From SZUA-36 sp963704855 (GTDB taxonomy: Bacteria > Pseudomonadota > Gammaproteobacteria > Xanthomonadales > SZUA-36), in contig CAVPHY010000028.1 in NCBI GenBank assembly GCA_963704855.1, positions 186,001-250,000 of the forward strand: a DNA stretch of 64,000 bases, given 5' to 3'. Numbering within the stretch: the stretch's first letter is position 1; each line of letters begins with the position of its first letter. The notes beneath the pieces were generated by a model. That model ran no database searches. It was not told the origin of the DNA and saw nothing but the letters and a program-made list of their open reading frames with translations. Of this stretch, positions 1-9,352 are shown in pieces. Both the position numbers and the translations under genes were made by a program.

Positions 1-2
1 CC

Positions 3-767
3 GTTGATGAGCAGAATTCGAAAACAGAGAGGCCCGTACAGCCGGTATTGACACCGCTGTTAATCATTTTGCTGGCGACATTTGCGTTACAACTGGCAAG
101 CGTGGCTTTTAGCAGTTCGGCAAAAGGGCAGGATTTTCAGTCCGTTGTTTTGCCCAGTATCCTGTTTTTAAGTTTGATCACACTACCACTCGCAACCCTG
201 GGAATCTGGCTTGGGTACCGTATAGGTCTTGGCACGCCGCTGTTGGCGGCACTCCTGCAAAACCGGCCCGGCGCAATGGACAAGTTTTTCAGGGATGCCA
301 GGATTGCCGCCTTGCTGGGTTTGGCAATGGGGGCGTTGTTGCTGCTGCTGAGGGTGCTGATGGAGCCCTGGTTGCCTCCGGAAATAGCCGAGTTCGGACA
401 CAGGGGCTTTTGGGGAGGCTTGCTTGTTTCCGCGGCCGCGGCCGTGGCAGAAGAGGTCTGGTTCCGCCTGGGTTTGATGACAATCGTTCTGTGGGCCATT
501 ATTCGTGTCCTTGGGCATACGCGTGTACGTCCGTCCGTTGCCTGGCCGGTCATGATCACTGTTGCGGTCGCCTTCGGGTTTGTGCATTTACCTCAATTAG
601 TGTCCTATGGTGCGGGGTCGCCATTTGCCATCTGGGCAACGATAATTGGCAACAGTGCTGTCGGCACCCTTTACGGATGGTGCTACTGGCGCCTGAGTTT
701 CATTGCCGCAGTGATCGCACATTTCTCGGTGGATATCGTTATCCACGCGCTCCCTGCGTTGCTGTGA
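3..767 (+). CDS. CPBP-family intramembrane metalloprotease (5' end outside window)
   Basis: A hydrophobic protein with several membrane segments and the three signatures of CPBP (Abi/Rce1-like) proteases: a glutamate-glutamate pair followed by Arg (AEEVWFR), a His motif (FGFVHLP) and a second His motif near the C-terminus (IAHFSVDIVIH). The family cleaves or processes membrane-associated peptides; the substrate here is unknown. The frame is open back to the window edge, with no stop before position 3, so the true start probably lies outside. The first internal candidate is a TTG at 48. The gene ends about 65 bases before the amidohydrolase start and may be co-transcribed with upstream genes not seen. 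Confidence 0.8.
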   Translation, partial: VDEQNSKTERPVQPVLTPLLIILLATFALQLASVAFSSSAKGQDFQSVVLPSILFLSLITLPLATLGIWLGYRIGLGTPLLAALLQNRPGAMDKFFRDARIAALLGLAMGALLLLLRVLMEPWLPPEIAEFGHRGFWGGLLVSAAAAVAEEVWFRLGLMTIVLWAIIRVLGHTRVRPSVAWPVMITVAVAFGFVHLPQLVSYGAGSPFAIWATIIGNSAVGTLYGWCYWRLSFIAAVIAHFSVDIVIHALPALL

Positions 768-831
768 GGGTTCCAAAACATCTCATGCGTCCACCTGTTC
801 AAACCAACCACCAAGAAAATTGGAGATACAT

Positions 832-2916
832 ATGCAACGCGTCCTTTTGGCATTAGCAGCGGTAACGTTAACGGTCTTTTTTACAGCGTGTTCAGAGTCC
901 ACGCCACCTTCCGAAGCAGCCGACAACAAAGCCGTTACCCGGGCTCCTGCAAGCGGCACCGAGTCGTTTTCAATACTTATTGCAGGTACGCAGGTTGGGA
1001 ATCTTGAAGCCTCACACAACGAAGGCAACACGCAGATTGATTATGAGTACCGTAACAATGGACGCGGCCCAACGATTACCGAATCGGTCACTATCGGCGA
1101 AAACGGTCTGCCATCCAGCTGGAAAGTTTCCGGTGCCACGACCTTTGGTAACAAAATCGATGAACAGTTTGTATTGACAGGTGCTGATGCCAGCTGGAAA
1201 GACGCCACAGGTGCCGGTAATACATCGCTAAGCGAACCCAGTATCTACGTTGCACAGGATGCAAGCCCTTACGCGCTGTGGATTTACGCCAGGGCCCTGC
1301 TTGCGGATGAAGACCACTCCATGCCGGTTCTGCCCGGTGGCACGCTGCGGCTTGATGAGATCGAACAGATAACGGTGAACGGTGAGAGCGGGGAAATGAA
1401 TGTCACATCCTACGCTTTGTCCGGTGTGGATCTTCATCCGAGTTATTTCCTTCTCGATGATGCGGATGCTTTCTTTGCCTATATTTCACCACGGTTTGCA
1501 ATCATCCGGAGCGGTTATGAGGCGGAGGACGAACGGCTGCGGGGGCTTTCCACGGAGTACGCGGCGAAACGTTATGAGGATATCCAGCAAAGGCTGGCGA
1601 GGAATTTTGATGGCCCGGTGAGAATAAAGAATGTACGCATTTTTGACCCGCACACACAGGCTCTGACGGAGCCGGTTTCGGTGGTCGTATCGGGCAACCG
1701 TATTGATAACATCCTGCCGCCGGGGTCACCTTCGGTGCCGGGAGAAGTGGAAATCGACGGCGCAGGCGGCACCCTGGTTGCCGGTTTTTATGAAATGCAC
1801 GCCCATCTCGGGCAGGACAATGCCCTGTTGAATGTCCTCGCCGGTGTGACCAGCGTGCGTGACATGGGTAATAACAACGAAGTCCTGTCGGAGCTGATCC
1901 GCAAGATCAAAAGCGGCCGCCTGGCCGGGCCGCGTGTCATCCGCAGCGGTTTCATCGAAGGAAAAAGCCCGTTCAGTTCCAACAACGGCAAGATCGTTTC
2001 ATCACAGGAAGAAGCGGTTGCCGCGGTGCGCAGTTACACCGGCGGTGATTTCTACCAGATCAAGATCTATAACAGCATGAACCCGGACTGGGTGCCGGCG
2101 ATGATCGCCGAAGCCCACGCGAACGGGCTGAAAGTGGCGGGCCACGTGCCGGCTTTCTCAAACGCCGATGCGATGATCGCGGCCGGCTACGACGAGATGA
2201 CGCATATCAACCAGGTGATGCTCGGCTGGGTGCTCGAGGAAGGCGAGGATACCCGCACGCTGCTGCGTTTAACCGCGCTCAAACGCCTGCCGTCACTCGA
2301 TGAGGACGACCCGGCGATAGCCGCCACGATCGACGCGATGGCCGCCAACAAGGTTGCAATCGACCCGACCCTCGCCATCCACGAGAACCTGCTGCGCTCA
2401 CGCAATGGCACGACCGCACCGGGTGTCGTGGATTATATCGAGCACATGCCGGTGGAGGTTCAGCGCAATGCGAAAACCGCCTGGACCGATGTTTCCTCAC
2501 CGGAAGATGACACCGCCTACTGGCAGGCCTTTGACAAGATCATCGAAACCGTCCGGGCGATGCGTGACAAGGGTATCCAGCTGGTGCCCGGAACCGATCT
2601 CGGTGGCTCGCTCAATTACCACCGTGAACTCGAGTTATACCAGTTGGCCGGTATGACCCCGTCCGAAATATTGAAATGGGCCACCTACGATATGGCGGCC
2701 TACGTGGGCCAGGCAGATGAACTGGGCTCGATCGAAATCGGCAAGCTCGCCGACTTTTTCCTGATCCCGGGTGATCCGACCGCTGACCTGAAAGCGATCA
2801 AGACCATTTCGATGGTGGTCAAGGACGGCACCATCTATTTTCCGAGCGAGATCTATCCGGAGTTTGGCATACGCCCATTTGTCGATGCGCCGGTGGTGAT
2901 CCAACCGGATTCATGA
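832..2916 (+). CDS. amidohydrolase-family lipoprotein (metal-dependent hydrolase)
   Basis: An approximately 694-residue protein. The first 25 residues form a lipoprotein-type signal ending in FFTAC, so the mature enzyme is probably membrane-anchored. The N-terminal 250 residues are unassigned. The C-terminal part is an amidohydrolase domain: HAHLG (metal-binding HxH) after the GAGGTLVAGF strand, a YQIKIY lysine candidate, VAGHVPAF and MTHINQV histidines, and VPGTDLGG with the catalytic Asp. It ends in the GSIEIGKLADFFLI strand typical of imidazolonepropionase-like and prolidase-like members. The substrate cannot be named. I chose ATG 832 because GGAG lies six bases upstream; the TTG at 820 has no such site. 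Confidence 0.85.
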   Translation: MQRVLLALAAVTLTVFFTACSESTPPSEAADNKAVTRAPASGTESFSILIAGTQVGNLEASHNEGNTQIDYEYRNNGRGPTITESVTIGENGLPSSWKVSGATTFGNKIDEQFVLTGADASWKDATGAGNTSLSEPSIYVAQDASPYALWIYARALLADEDHSMPVLPGGTLRLDEIEQITVNGESGEMNVTSYALSGVDLHPSYFLLDDADAFFAYISPRFAIIRSGYEAEDERLRGLSTEYAAKRYEDIQQRLARNFDGPVRIKNVRIFDPHTQALTEPVSVVVSGNRIDNILPPGSPSVPGEVEIDGAGGTLVAGFYEMHAHLGQDNALLNVLAGVTSVRDMGNNNEVLSELIRKIKSGRLAGPRVIRSGFIEGKSPFSSNNGKIVSSQEEAVAAVRSYTGGDFYQIKIYNSMNPDWVPAMIAEAHANGLKVAGHVPAFSNADAMIAAGYDEMTHINQVMLGWVLEEGEDTRTLLRLTALKRLPSLDEDDPAIAATIDAMAANKVAIDPTLAIHENLLRSRNGTTAPGVVDYIEHMPVEVQRNAKTAWTDVSSPEDDTAYWQAFDKIIETVRAMRDKGIQLVPGTDLGGSLNYHRELELYQLAGMTPSEILKWATYDMAAYVGQADELGSIEIGKLADFFLIPGDPTADLKAIKTISMVVKDGTIYFPSEIYPEFGIRPFVDAPVVIQPDS

Positions 2917-2934
2917 CGTTCTAAAATTAATAAG

Positions 2935-4722
2935 ATGGCGAAACCGGACAAAAGCACACCTTATGTGTGGCTATCCCTGCTGACGATTCAGGCCGTGCTG
3001 CTGGCCATCACCGCGGCGCGTCTGTACATGACACGCCAGGCTGTTCTTGGCATGGATGAGTGCATTTCCTGCCAGGCGATAACGATGATCCAGCACGAAG
3101 CGGGTATCTGGGCGCTGGTCTGGCTGTTGCTGGCGATTGCTACCTGGTCGTTCCGCCCGCTACGCTGGTTTTGCGTAGCCGTGGTCTGGTTTTTGATCAT
3201 GATACTGCTTGCCGATATCACGACATTGCATCAATTCAGTCTGCGCTTGTTTTTGGTCGATATTTTCAAATTCGGCCAGCAACCCCTGTTTATCGTGGGC
3301 TACCTGCAAAACCTTTTGGGGTGGTTGTGGATTCCACTTACCGCGCTTGCCTTGATCGGCTTGCCCTGGATGGTGTTGTTTATCTTGCGGCGTTACCTTT
3401 CGACAACCCCGGCAAGGGTGGGTCTGCTGGCGATGTGCGCTTTGTCCGCGCTGCTTTACTCCATGCCTGATAAAACAGCACATGCACTGCCGTGGACCTA
3501 CCTCAACCTGCTGGAGGCGAACTGGCCGAGTGGTACCGATGAGCCGTTTTCGCAGGGCTACCTTGAAAACCTGTTAACGGAGCCTCCGGAAACCCTGGCA
3601 ACGCAAATTTGCGAACCAGGTCTGGCGATGGGTGGTGACGTGATTATCGTGGCGGTCGAGTCGCTGTCCTGGTACCACTCGTCACTGATGTTGCCCGGGT
3701 CAATGGAAGCCACGCCGCTGCTCGATGCACTGGCCCGCGAGAATAGCTGGTGGGACCACTTCTATTCCAACGGTTTCACCACCGACCACGGCCTGATAGC
3801 GATGCTGGCAGGCCAATTACCGCTGCCGGCGGTTAACCGGTACCGCAGCATGAATGTTTTTAACGGCTATGAAACTGGCGCGGCCTCACTGACGGAGCGT
3901 TTGGCCGTGGACGGTTATTACAGCGCATTCCTGACATCCGGTCACCTGGCGTTCCTTGGCAAAGGGGAGTGGCTTAAAAGCCTGGGGTTCGATCACGTCG
4001 AGGGTCACGACCAAGCGGAATACGCCGGTGCTGAACGCTTTGAGTTCAGCGCCGTCGGCGATGAGTTGCTCTACCGGCGGGTCGTCAACTGGTTTAAAAA
4101 CGAGCGCCCTAAAACCAGACCGTTGGTCGCTTTCGTTGAAACCGTAACCACCCACCCGCCCTTTGTGGATCCCGATACCCGGCAGGTCAGCGAGGCAGCG
4201 GCCTTTCGCTATGCCGACCGGGCACTGGCCGGGTTTATCCGGGAACTCGAGGCGATGGGTTACTTCCGCGATGGCCTGCTGGTCATCACCAGCGACCAGC
4301 GCGCACTGACACCCGTGCGACCGGCTGAAATGGAAGCATTTGGCCAATCGGCCGGGGCGCGTCTGCCGTTGATCATGATCGGTGACCGTCTGCCTTTCCG
4401 GGGCCGGCAATCTACCGCGGTGCAGATGAGCGACCTGCCTTTCAGCCTGGACTATTATCTGAGCGATGAGGCCTGTCACCTGCCGGGCCAGGGCAATTTG
4501 TTCGCCGACCGGGCGCCGGAGTGTATATTCCAGGCTGATGGTAACCAGCGCAGCATCATCAACGCGTTCTGCGCAGGTGAAACTGCCAGTATCAGGATGG
4601 AAGGGGACCAGACCGGGGTGATCAAAGGTCATCTGCCGGATGAGCAACGCCGGATCCGGGAATTGAACTACCTGCGCGCCCGCCTGGGTGTCCGCGATGT
4701 CGATATCCATATCGTGCTTTGA
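2935..4722 (+). CDS. membrane-bound sulfatase/phosphotransferase-fold protein (LtaS/EptA-like)
   Basis: About five N-terminal membrane segments (residues ~10-180) precede a periplasmic alkaline phosphatase-superfamily domain. VIIVAVESLSW supplies the first metal ligands (Glu). SNGFTTDHG carries the likely Thr nucleophile, and VTTHPPF plus ITSDQRA match later metal-binding strands. This layout is that of lipoteichoic acid synthase or phosphoethanolamine transferase relatives, which move phospho-groups onto envelope glycans or lipids. The exact donor and acceptor are unknown. In ITSDQRA the usual Asp-His is Asp-Gln, so one metal ligand may be altered. It starts 18 bases after the amidohydrolase stop. 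Confidence 0.75.
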   Translation: MAKPDKSTPYVWLSLLTIQAVLLAITAARLYMTRQAVLGMDECISCQAITMIQHEAGIWALVWLLLAIATWSFRPLRWFCVAVVWFLIMILLADITTLHQFSLRLFLVDIFKFGQQPLFIVGYLQNLLGWLWIPLTALALIGLPWMVLFILRRYLSTTPARVGLLAMCALSALLYSMPDKTAHALPWTYLNLLEANWPSGTDEPFSQGYLENLLTEPPETLATQICEPGLAMGGDVIIVAVESLSWYHSSLMLPGSMEATPLLDALARENSWWDHFYSNGFTTDHGLIAMLAGQLPLPAVNRYRSMNVFNGYETGAASLTERLAVDGYYSAFLTSGHLAFLGKGEWLKSLGFDHVEGHDQAEYAGAERFEFSAVGDELLYRRVVNWFKNERPKTRPLVAFVETVTTHPPFVDPDTRQVSEAAAFRYADRALAGFIRELEAMGYFRDGLLVITSDQRALTPVRPAEMEAFGQSAGARLPLIMIGDRLPFRGRQSTAVQMSDLPFSLDYYLSDEACHLPGQGNLFADRAPECIFQADGNQRSIINAFCAGETASIRMEGDQTGVIKGHLPDEQRRIRELNYLRARLGVRDVDIHIVL

Positions 4723-4746
4723 GGCTTTTGTTACACTTAATCAAAT

Positions 4747-5844
4747 ATGTACAACCTGCTGATCACGTATTTCACCCTGTCCATCGTGGCCTCTTTCCTA
4801 TGTTCATTGCTGGAAGCGGTATTGCTGAGTATTACACCGATCTACGCGCGGCTGAAGTTGCTGGAAGGTGGTTTGATCGGAAAGCAACTCGAGGTGTTCA
4901 AATCCAATATCGACCGCCCGTTGGCGGCCATCCTGACCTTGAACACGATCGCCCACACGGTGGGGGCGATCGGGGTGGGCGAGCAGGCGATAAAAATCTG
5001 GTCGGATACCAGCCCGATAATCACCGGTGTTGTCGTGCCTGTATCGATGGTGCTGAGTATCCTGATCCTGTCGGAGATTATTCCCAAGACACTGGGGGCC
5101 AACTATTGGCGGAAACTGGTGCCCTTCACCGTAGCCACCTTGAGAGTGATTATTTTCCTGCTGTATCCACTGGTCTGGTTCAGCCAGATCATCACCTGGG
5201 CACTGAAAAAGGATAAATCGCAAAGCGTGTTTTCCCATTCGGAGTTCCTGGCCATGGCCGAGATCGGTGTTTCCGAGGGCGCCGTTGAAAGGCATGACAG
5301 GGAAATAATCGCCAACCTGCTGCGCATGGAAACGGTGCAGGTCAAGGACATCATGACACCCCGCACGGTTGTCAGGCTGGCATCCGAGGAACAATCGATC
5401 AAGTCGTTCTACAAATCTGCCGGTGAATTGCCGTTTTCGCGGATACCCCTGTATGAGGATGATATCAAGGAACATATTTCCGGTTACTTCCTCAAAACCG
5501 AACTGCTGGATAGCCTGGTGCAGGGTAATGGCGACCGTCACCTGGCCGCCATCAAACGCAATATCCATGCGGTGCATGAGTTCCTGCCCATTTCGGATCT
5601 GTTTGATCACTTTTTGGAAAAGCGGGAGCACATCGTCCTCGTGGTCGATGAATATGGCGGAATGTCGGGTATCGTCACGATGGAAGATGTGATGGAAACC
5701 CTGCTGGGTATGGAGATTACAGATGAGCTGGACTCGACGGTCGATATGCAGAAGCTGGCGCGTAAAAACTGGGAGAAGCGCGCCCGGCGTATCGGCCTGA
5801 TTGAAGAGAACAGCGAAGAGCCCGATTCAACCGTTAAGCCCTGA
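4747..5844 (+). CDS. CNNM (DUF21) / CBS-pair membrane protein
   Basis: The N-terminal ~180 residues are hydrophobic with the DUF21/CNNM pattern (ILTLNTIAHTVGAIG, LILSEIIPKTLG). A linker (METVQVKDIMTPR) leads into a CBS pair ending in VVDEYGGMSGIVTMEDV. The family includes CorB/YfjD-like Mg2+ or Co2+ handling proteins. At 365 residues it stops soon after the second CBS domain and lacks the CorC_HlyC domain found in longer relatives. It begins 24 bases after the sulfatase-fold gene on the same strand, so co-transcription is likely. Confidence 0.88.
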   Translation: MYNLLITYFTLSIVASFLCSLLEAVLLSITPIYARLKLLEGGLIGKQLEVFKSNIDRPLAAILTLNTIAHTVGAIGVGEQAIKIWSDTSPIITGVVVPVSMVLSILILSEIIPKTLGANYWRKLVPFTVATLRVIIFLLYPLVWFSQIITWALKKDKSQSVFSHSEFLAMAEIGVSEGAVERHDREIIANLLRMETVQVKDIMTPRTVVRLASEEQSIKSFYKSAGELPFSRIPLYEDDIKEHISGYFLKTELLDSLVQGNGDRHLAAIKRNIHAVHEFLPISDLFDHFLEKREHIVLVVDEYGGMSGIVTMEDVMETLLGMEITDELDSTVDMQKLARKNWEKRARRIGLIEENSEEPDSTVKP

Positions 5845-5988
5845 AACCATGTTTAAACCCGGCATTTGTTTTTTTTGAAGCTCGACGATTGAATAATCTG
5901 TCGTTCCCGGTAATGGCGGTGCTATTCTTGCGGGCACCTGATCCTGAACGCGGCCATCGTTAGATGCGCCTTTTTACAAAGAGACAAT

Positions 5989-8900
5989 ATGATGCTTTTC
6001 AATCCTGTACGTAATATTTCATCCTGTTTGATTCTGATGCTGCTTTGCCTGCTGGCTTTCCCGGTCATGGCCAAGGACGATGACAAAGAGGGTGCCTCCC
6101 GGCTTGATGGTCTCGAGTGGCGTGAGATCGGTCCCTACCGCGGCGGCCGTGTTACCACGGTGGCAGGTGTGCCGGGTCATCCGATGCTGTACTACATGGG
6201 GGCCACTGGTGGTGGTGTCTGGAAAACGGAGAACGCAGGTACGACCTGGACAAATATTTCTGACGAATACTTCAAGGTCGGTACCATCGGTGCGGTCGCG
6301 GTGGCCCAGTCCGATAACAATGTGCTGTACGTCGGCACCGGCGAAGCACCTATCAGGGGTGTCACCACCTCCTCGGGTGATGGTATGTGGAAATCCACCG
6401 ATGCCGGTAAAACCTGGACGCATATCGGTCTCGGGAAAAGTGGCCAGATTGCAAAGATAGAGATCCACCCGACCAATCCCGATACGGCCTGGGTAGCCGT
6501 GCAGGGGCAAATCTGGGGACCCAATGAAGAGCGTGGCGTCTTCCGCACTACCGATGGCGGCAAAACCTGGCAACACGTACTGAAAGTCAGTGCCAATGCC
6601 GGTGCAACGGATCTAAGCATGGACCCGACCAACCCGCGCATTCTTTACGCGGCGATGTGGAATCATGGCCGCAAACCGTGGTTCATCCATTCCGGTGGCA
6701 CCGATGGTGGTATCTATAAGTCAATTGATGGTGGTGATACCTGGAAAAAGCTCACCGGCGGTTTACCTGAAATGGTTGGAAAAATTGGCATCGATGTTTC
6801 CGCCAGCAACCCGGACAGGGTTTACGCGATCATCGAGGCTGAACCGGAAAAGGGCGGTCTGTGGCGCAGTGATGATGCCGGTGAAACCTGGTCGTTGATC
6901 AATGGCCACCGCGTGTTGCATACACGTGCCTGGTATTACATCCATATCACCGCTGACCCGGTGGACCAGGATACCGTATACGTATTGAACGTGCCGATGA
7001 TGAAATCCATCGATGGCGGCAAGAACTGGGAAAAAATTAAAACACCCCACGGGGATCACCATGACCACTGGATCAACCCGGACGACAACCGGAATATGAT
7101 CAATGCCAACGATGGCGGCGCCACGGTGACCTTCGATGGCGGTGAAACCTGGTCGAGCATCATGAATCAACCCACCGCGCAGTTTTACCGGGTATCGACG
7201 GACAACCTCAAACCGTTCCGCATCTATGGCGGTCAGCAGGACAACACGACCGTCGCAATCGCCAGTGAGAGTTTATACGGTGGTATCGGTGTCGAGGATT
7301 ACTTTGATGCGGGTGGTGGCGAAAGTGCGCATATTGCTTTCGACCCGGACAACCCGACGCTGATCTATGCAACGACCATCAACGGCACCCTGACCGAATA
7401 CGACCATTCCACCCAGCTTACACGCAGCATCATTCCTTTTCCGGAGATGGTCTACGGCAAGGATGCGCGTGACCTGAAATACCGTGCCAACTGGAACGCG
7501 CCGGTTGCCGTTTCACCGCATGATCCATCGATCATCTATTACGGCACCCAACTGGTGTTGCGCAGCACCGATCGTGGCGCCAACTGGACCGAGTTCAGCC
7601 CGGACCTGACCCGCAACGACCCGCAAAAACAGGGCCGCAACGGTGGCCCGTTGACACCGGAGAACGTCGGCGCCGAGTTTTACAATACGATTTATTACAT
7701 CGTTGAATCACCGCATGAGAAAGGCCTGGTATGGGTTGGCAGTGACGACGGCCTGGTGCATATCAAGCGTGAAGGCGGCGACGAATGGGAAAATGTCTCT
7801 CCGAAACATGCGGATGAGGCGATGATCAACGCCATCGAACTCAGCCCCCACGACAAAGCTACCGCTTACCTCGCGGTGACCGGGTACAAGCTCAACGACT
7901 TCAAACCCTATATCTACAAGACAAGCGATTACGGTAAAAACTGGAAACGTATTGACAAGGGCCTGCCAGCAGATGCTTTCGTGCGGGTGGTACGTGAAGA
8001 CCCGGCCCGCCGCGGCCTGCTTTATGCGGGTACCGAGTTGGGTATGTTTGTCTCCTATAACGATGGCGGTAGCTGGGAATCCCTCGATCTGAACCTGCCG
8101 CCAGTGCCGATCACCGATCTGTCGCTACGACAGGACAAGCTGGTTGCGGCTACCCAGGGCCGGGGCTTCTGGGTGCTGGATGACCTGTTCATGGTACGCC
8201 AGGGCTCGGTCGATTTTTCCGCTGAAACCCTGCACGTGTTCAAGCCAGGACCAGTTGAGATGAAATCCGGCGGTGGCAGCGCGGGTCTGTTTGAAGCTTC
8301 GAACCCTGAAAAGGGCGTGCCGGTATATTATTACCTGGGCGCCGATTCCAAGGACGAGCTGGTTATCGATATCCTCGATGAAGCCGGCAATGTCGTGCGC
8401 AGCTACGCCAGCAAGCAGGGCGATTTCGAAACCTGCAAGATCAGCAACATGGACCCGCGCCTGCCCTTTGAGCTCGAGTATCCATCCACCGACAAAGGTC
8501 TGAACAAATGGACCTGGGATATGAAGCGCCAGGGCATTCACTGTACCGGTGATATCACCCTGTTTGCAGGTTTCGACGGGCCGCGAGTCAAGCCGGGCAA
8601 TTACAACGCCCGTGTCACACTTGGCAAGGCCACGCAGACGGTGCCGTTCCAGCTGAAAGCGGACCCGCGTATTAAGGCTACGGATGGGGATATTCAATCC
8701 TGGTCGGATACGCTGACCGAAGTAAGCGACGTGCTCAGCGCGAGCCTGATGGGTCTCGAGGAATTGCGCCAGTCACAGGAGCAGATCAGGGCGTTGATGG
8801 AGACGTATCCCGAAGACAGCACACTGCAGGCGAACGGTACTGTTGCGATCGAGAAAATCACCGCCTGGGACGGCAAAATTATCCAGGTGTTGCATCAGAC

Positions 8901-9141
8901 CTACGAGGACGAAGATGCCTGGGAGACCATGCTGGCCGGTCAGCTTCGTTACCTGATGGATGTTATCGATGACACCGGTGCACCGGTTACCGGTGGTGCG
9001 CTGATACGCTTTGAGGACCTGAAAGCTGAGTGGGCCCAACGGCAGGCTGAAATGGCGCTGATCAAAAGCGAGTACATCGATGTGATCAACCAGTGGGCAA
9101 AAGCGAAGGGTGTTCCGCATGTAACACCGCCGGGGCAATAG
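5989..9141 (+). CDS. secreted Asp-box / VPS10-sortilin-like beta-propeller protein
   Basis: 1050 residues with an N-terminal signal peptide (LLCLLAFPVMA). About ten Asp-box repeats of the S/T-x-D-x-G-x-T-W type run through residues ~70-720, for example TENAGTTW, STDAGKTW, TTDGGKTW, SIDGGDTW, SDDAGETW, TFDGGETW, STDRGANW and TSDYGKNW. These form the blades of BNR/VPS10-like propellers. A beta-sandwich-like region follows (VPVYYYLGAD...), then a helical C-terminus. Large homologues of this architecture are common in marine and soil bacteria and are usually annotated as glycosyl hydrolases, but enzymatic activity is mostly undemonstrated. I assign only an extracytoplasmic propeller. Confidence 0.8.
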   Translation: MMLFNPVRNISSCLILMLLCLLAFPVMAKDDDKEGASRLDGLEWREIGPYRGGRVTTVAGVPGHPMLYYMGATGGGVWKTENAGTTWTNISDEYFKVGTIGAVAVAQSDNNVLYVGTGEAPIRGVTTSSGDGMWKSTDAGKTWTHIGLGKSGQIAKIEIHPTNPDTAWVAVQGQIWGPNEERGVFRTTDGGKTWQHVLKVSANAGATDLSMDPTNPRILYAAMWNHGRKPWFIHSGGTDGGIYKSIDGGDTWKKLTGGLPEMVGKIGIDVSASNPDRVYAIIEAEPEKGGLWRSDDAGETWSLINGHRVLHTRAWYYIHITADPVDQDTVYVLNVPMMKSIDGGKNWEKIKTPHGDHHDHWINPDDNRNMINANDGGATVTFDGGETWSSIMNQPTAQFYRVSTDNLKPFRIYGGQQDNTTVAIASESLYGGIGVEDYFDAGGGESAHIAFDPDNPTLIYATTINGTLTEYDHSTQLTRSIIPFPEMVYGKDARDLKYRANWNAPVAVSPHDPSIIYYGTQLVLRSTDRGANWTEFSPDLTRNDPQKQGRNGGPLTPENVGAEFYNTIYYIVESPHEKGLVWVGSDDGLVHIKREGGDEWENVSPKHADEAMINAIELSPHDKATAYLAVTGYKLNDFKPYIYKTSDYGKNWKRIDKGLPADAFVRVVREDPARRGLLYAGTELGMFVSYNDGGSWESLDLNLPPVPITDLSLRQDKLVAATQGRGFWVLDDLFMVRQGSVDFSAETLHVFKPGPVEMKSGGGSAGLFEASNPEKGVPVYYYLGADSKDELVIDILDEAGNVVRSYASKQGDFETCKISNMDPRLPFELEYPSTDKGLNKWTWDMKRQGIHCTGDITLFAGFDGPRVKPGNYNARVTLGKATQTVPFQLKADPRIKATDGDIQSWSDTLTEVSDVLSASLMGLEELRQSQEQIRALMETYPEDSTLQANGTVAIEKITAWDGKIIQVLHQTYEDEDAWETMLAGQLRYLMDVIDDTGAPVTGGALIRFEDLKAEWAQRQAEMALIKSEYIDVINQWAKAKGVPHVTPPGQ

Positions 9142-9273
9142 GCTTCAAAGACAGGGCGTACACGAATAAACTGGTTTGAAGTTGCCTGGCTGACGGCCAC
9201 CTGGTGAAATGTTCGGCTTAGCCGGGTGGCCAAAGCTTCGTTCCCGGGAGTGCATGGTGTAAAATTGATCTGT

Positions 9274-9305
9274 TTTACAGGCACACAGGTTTACAGGCAC
9301 ACAGG
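9274..9305. repeat. 16-bp tandem repeat, two perfect copies
   Basis: The unit TTTACAGGCACACAGG occurs twice head to tail in the leader region between the propeller gene and the fumarase gene. It may be a slippage product; no regulatory role is evident. Confidence 0.85.
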
Positions 9306-9352
9306 CCTCGGCTCACTCTTAGCGGCACTTGTCCAACCAGGGGATTCATAAA

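Noticed and set aside
3886..4710. 274-codon frame antisense to the sulfatase-fold gene
   Set aside because: Shadow of GC-rich coding sequence; no recognisable domain.
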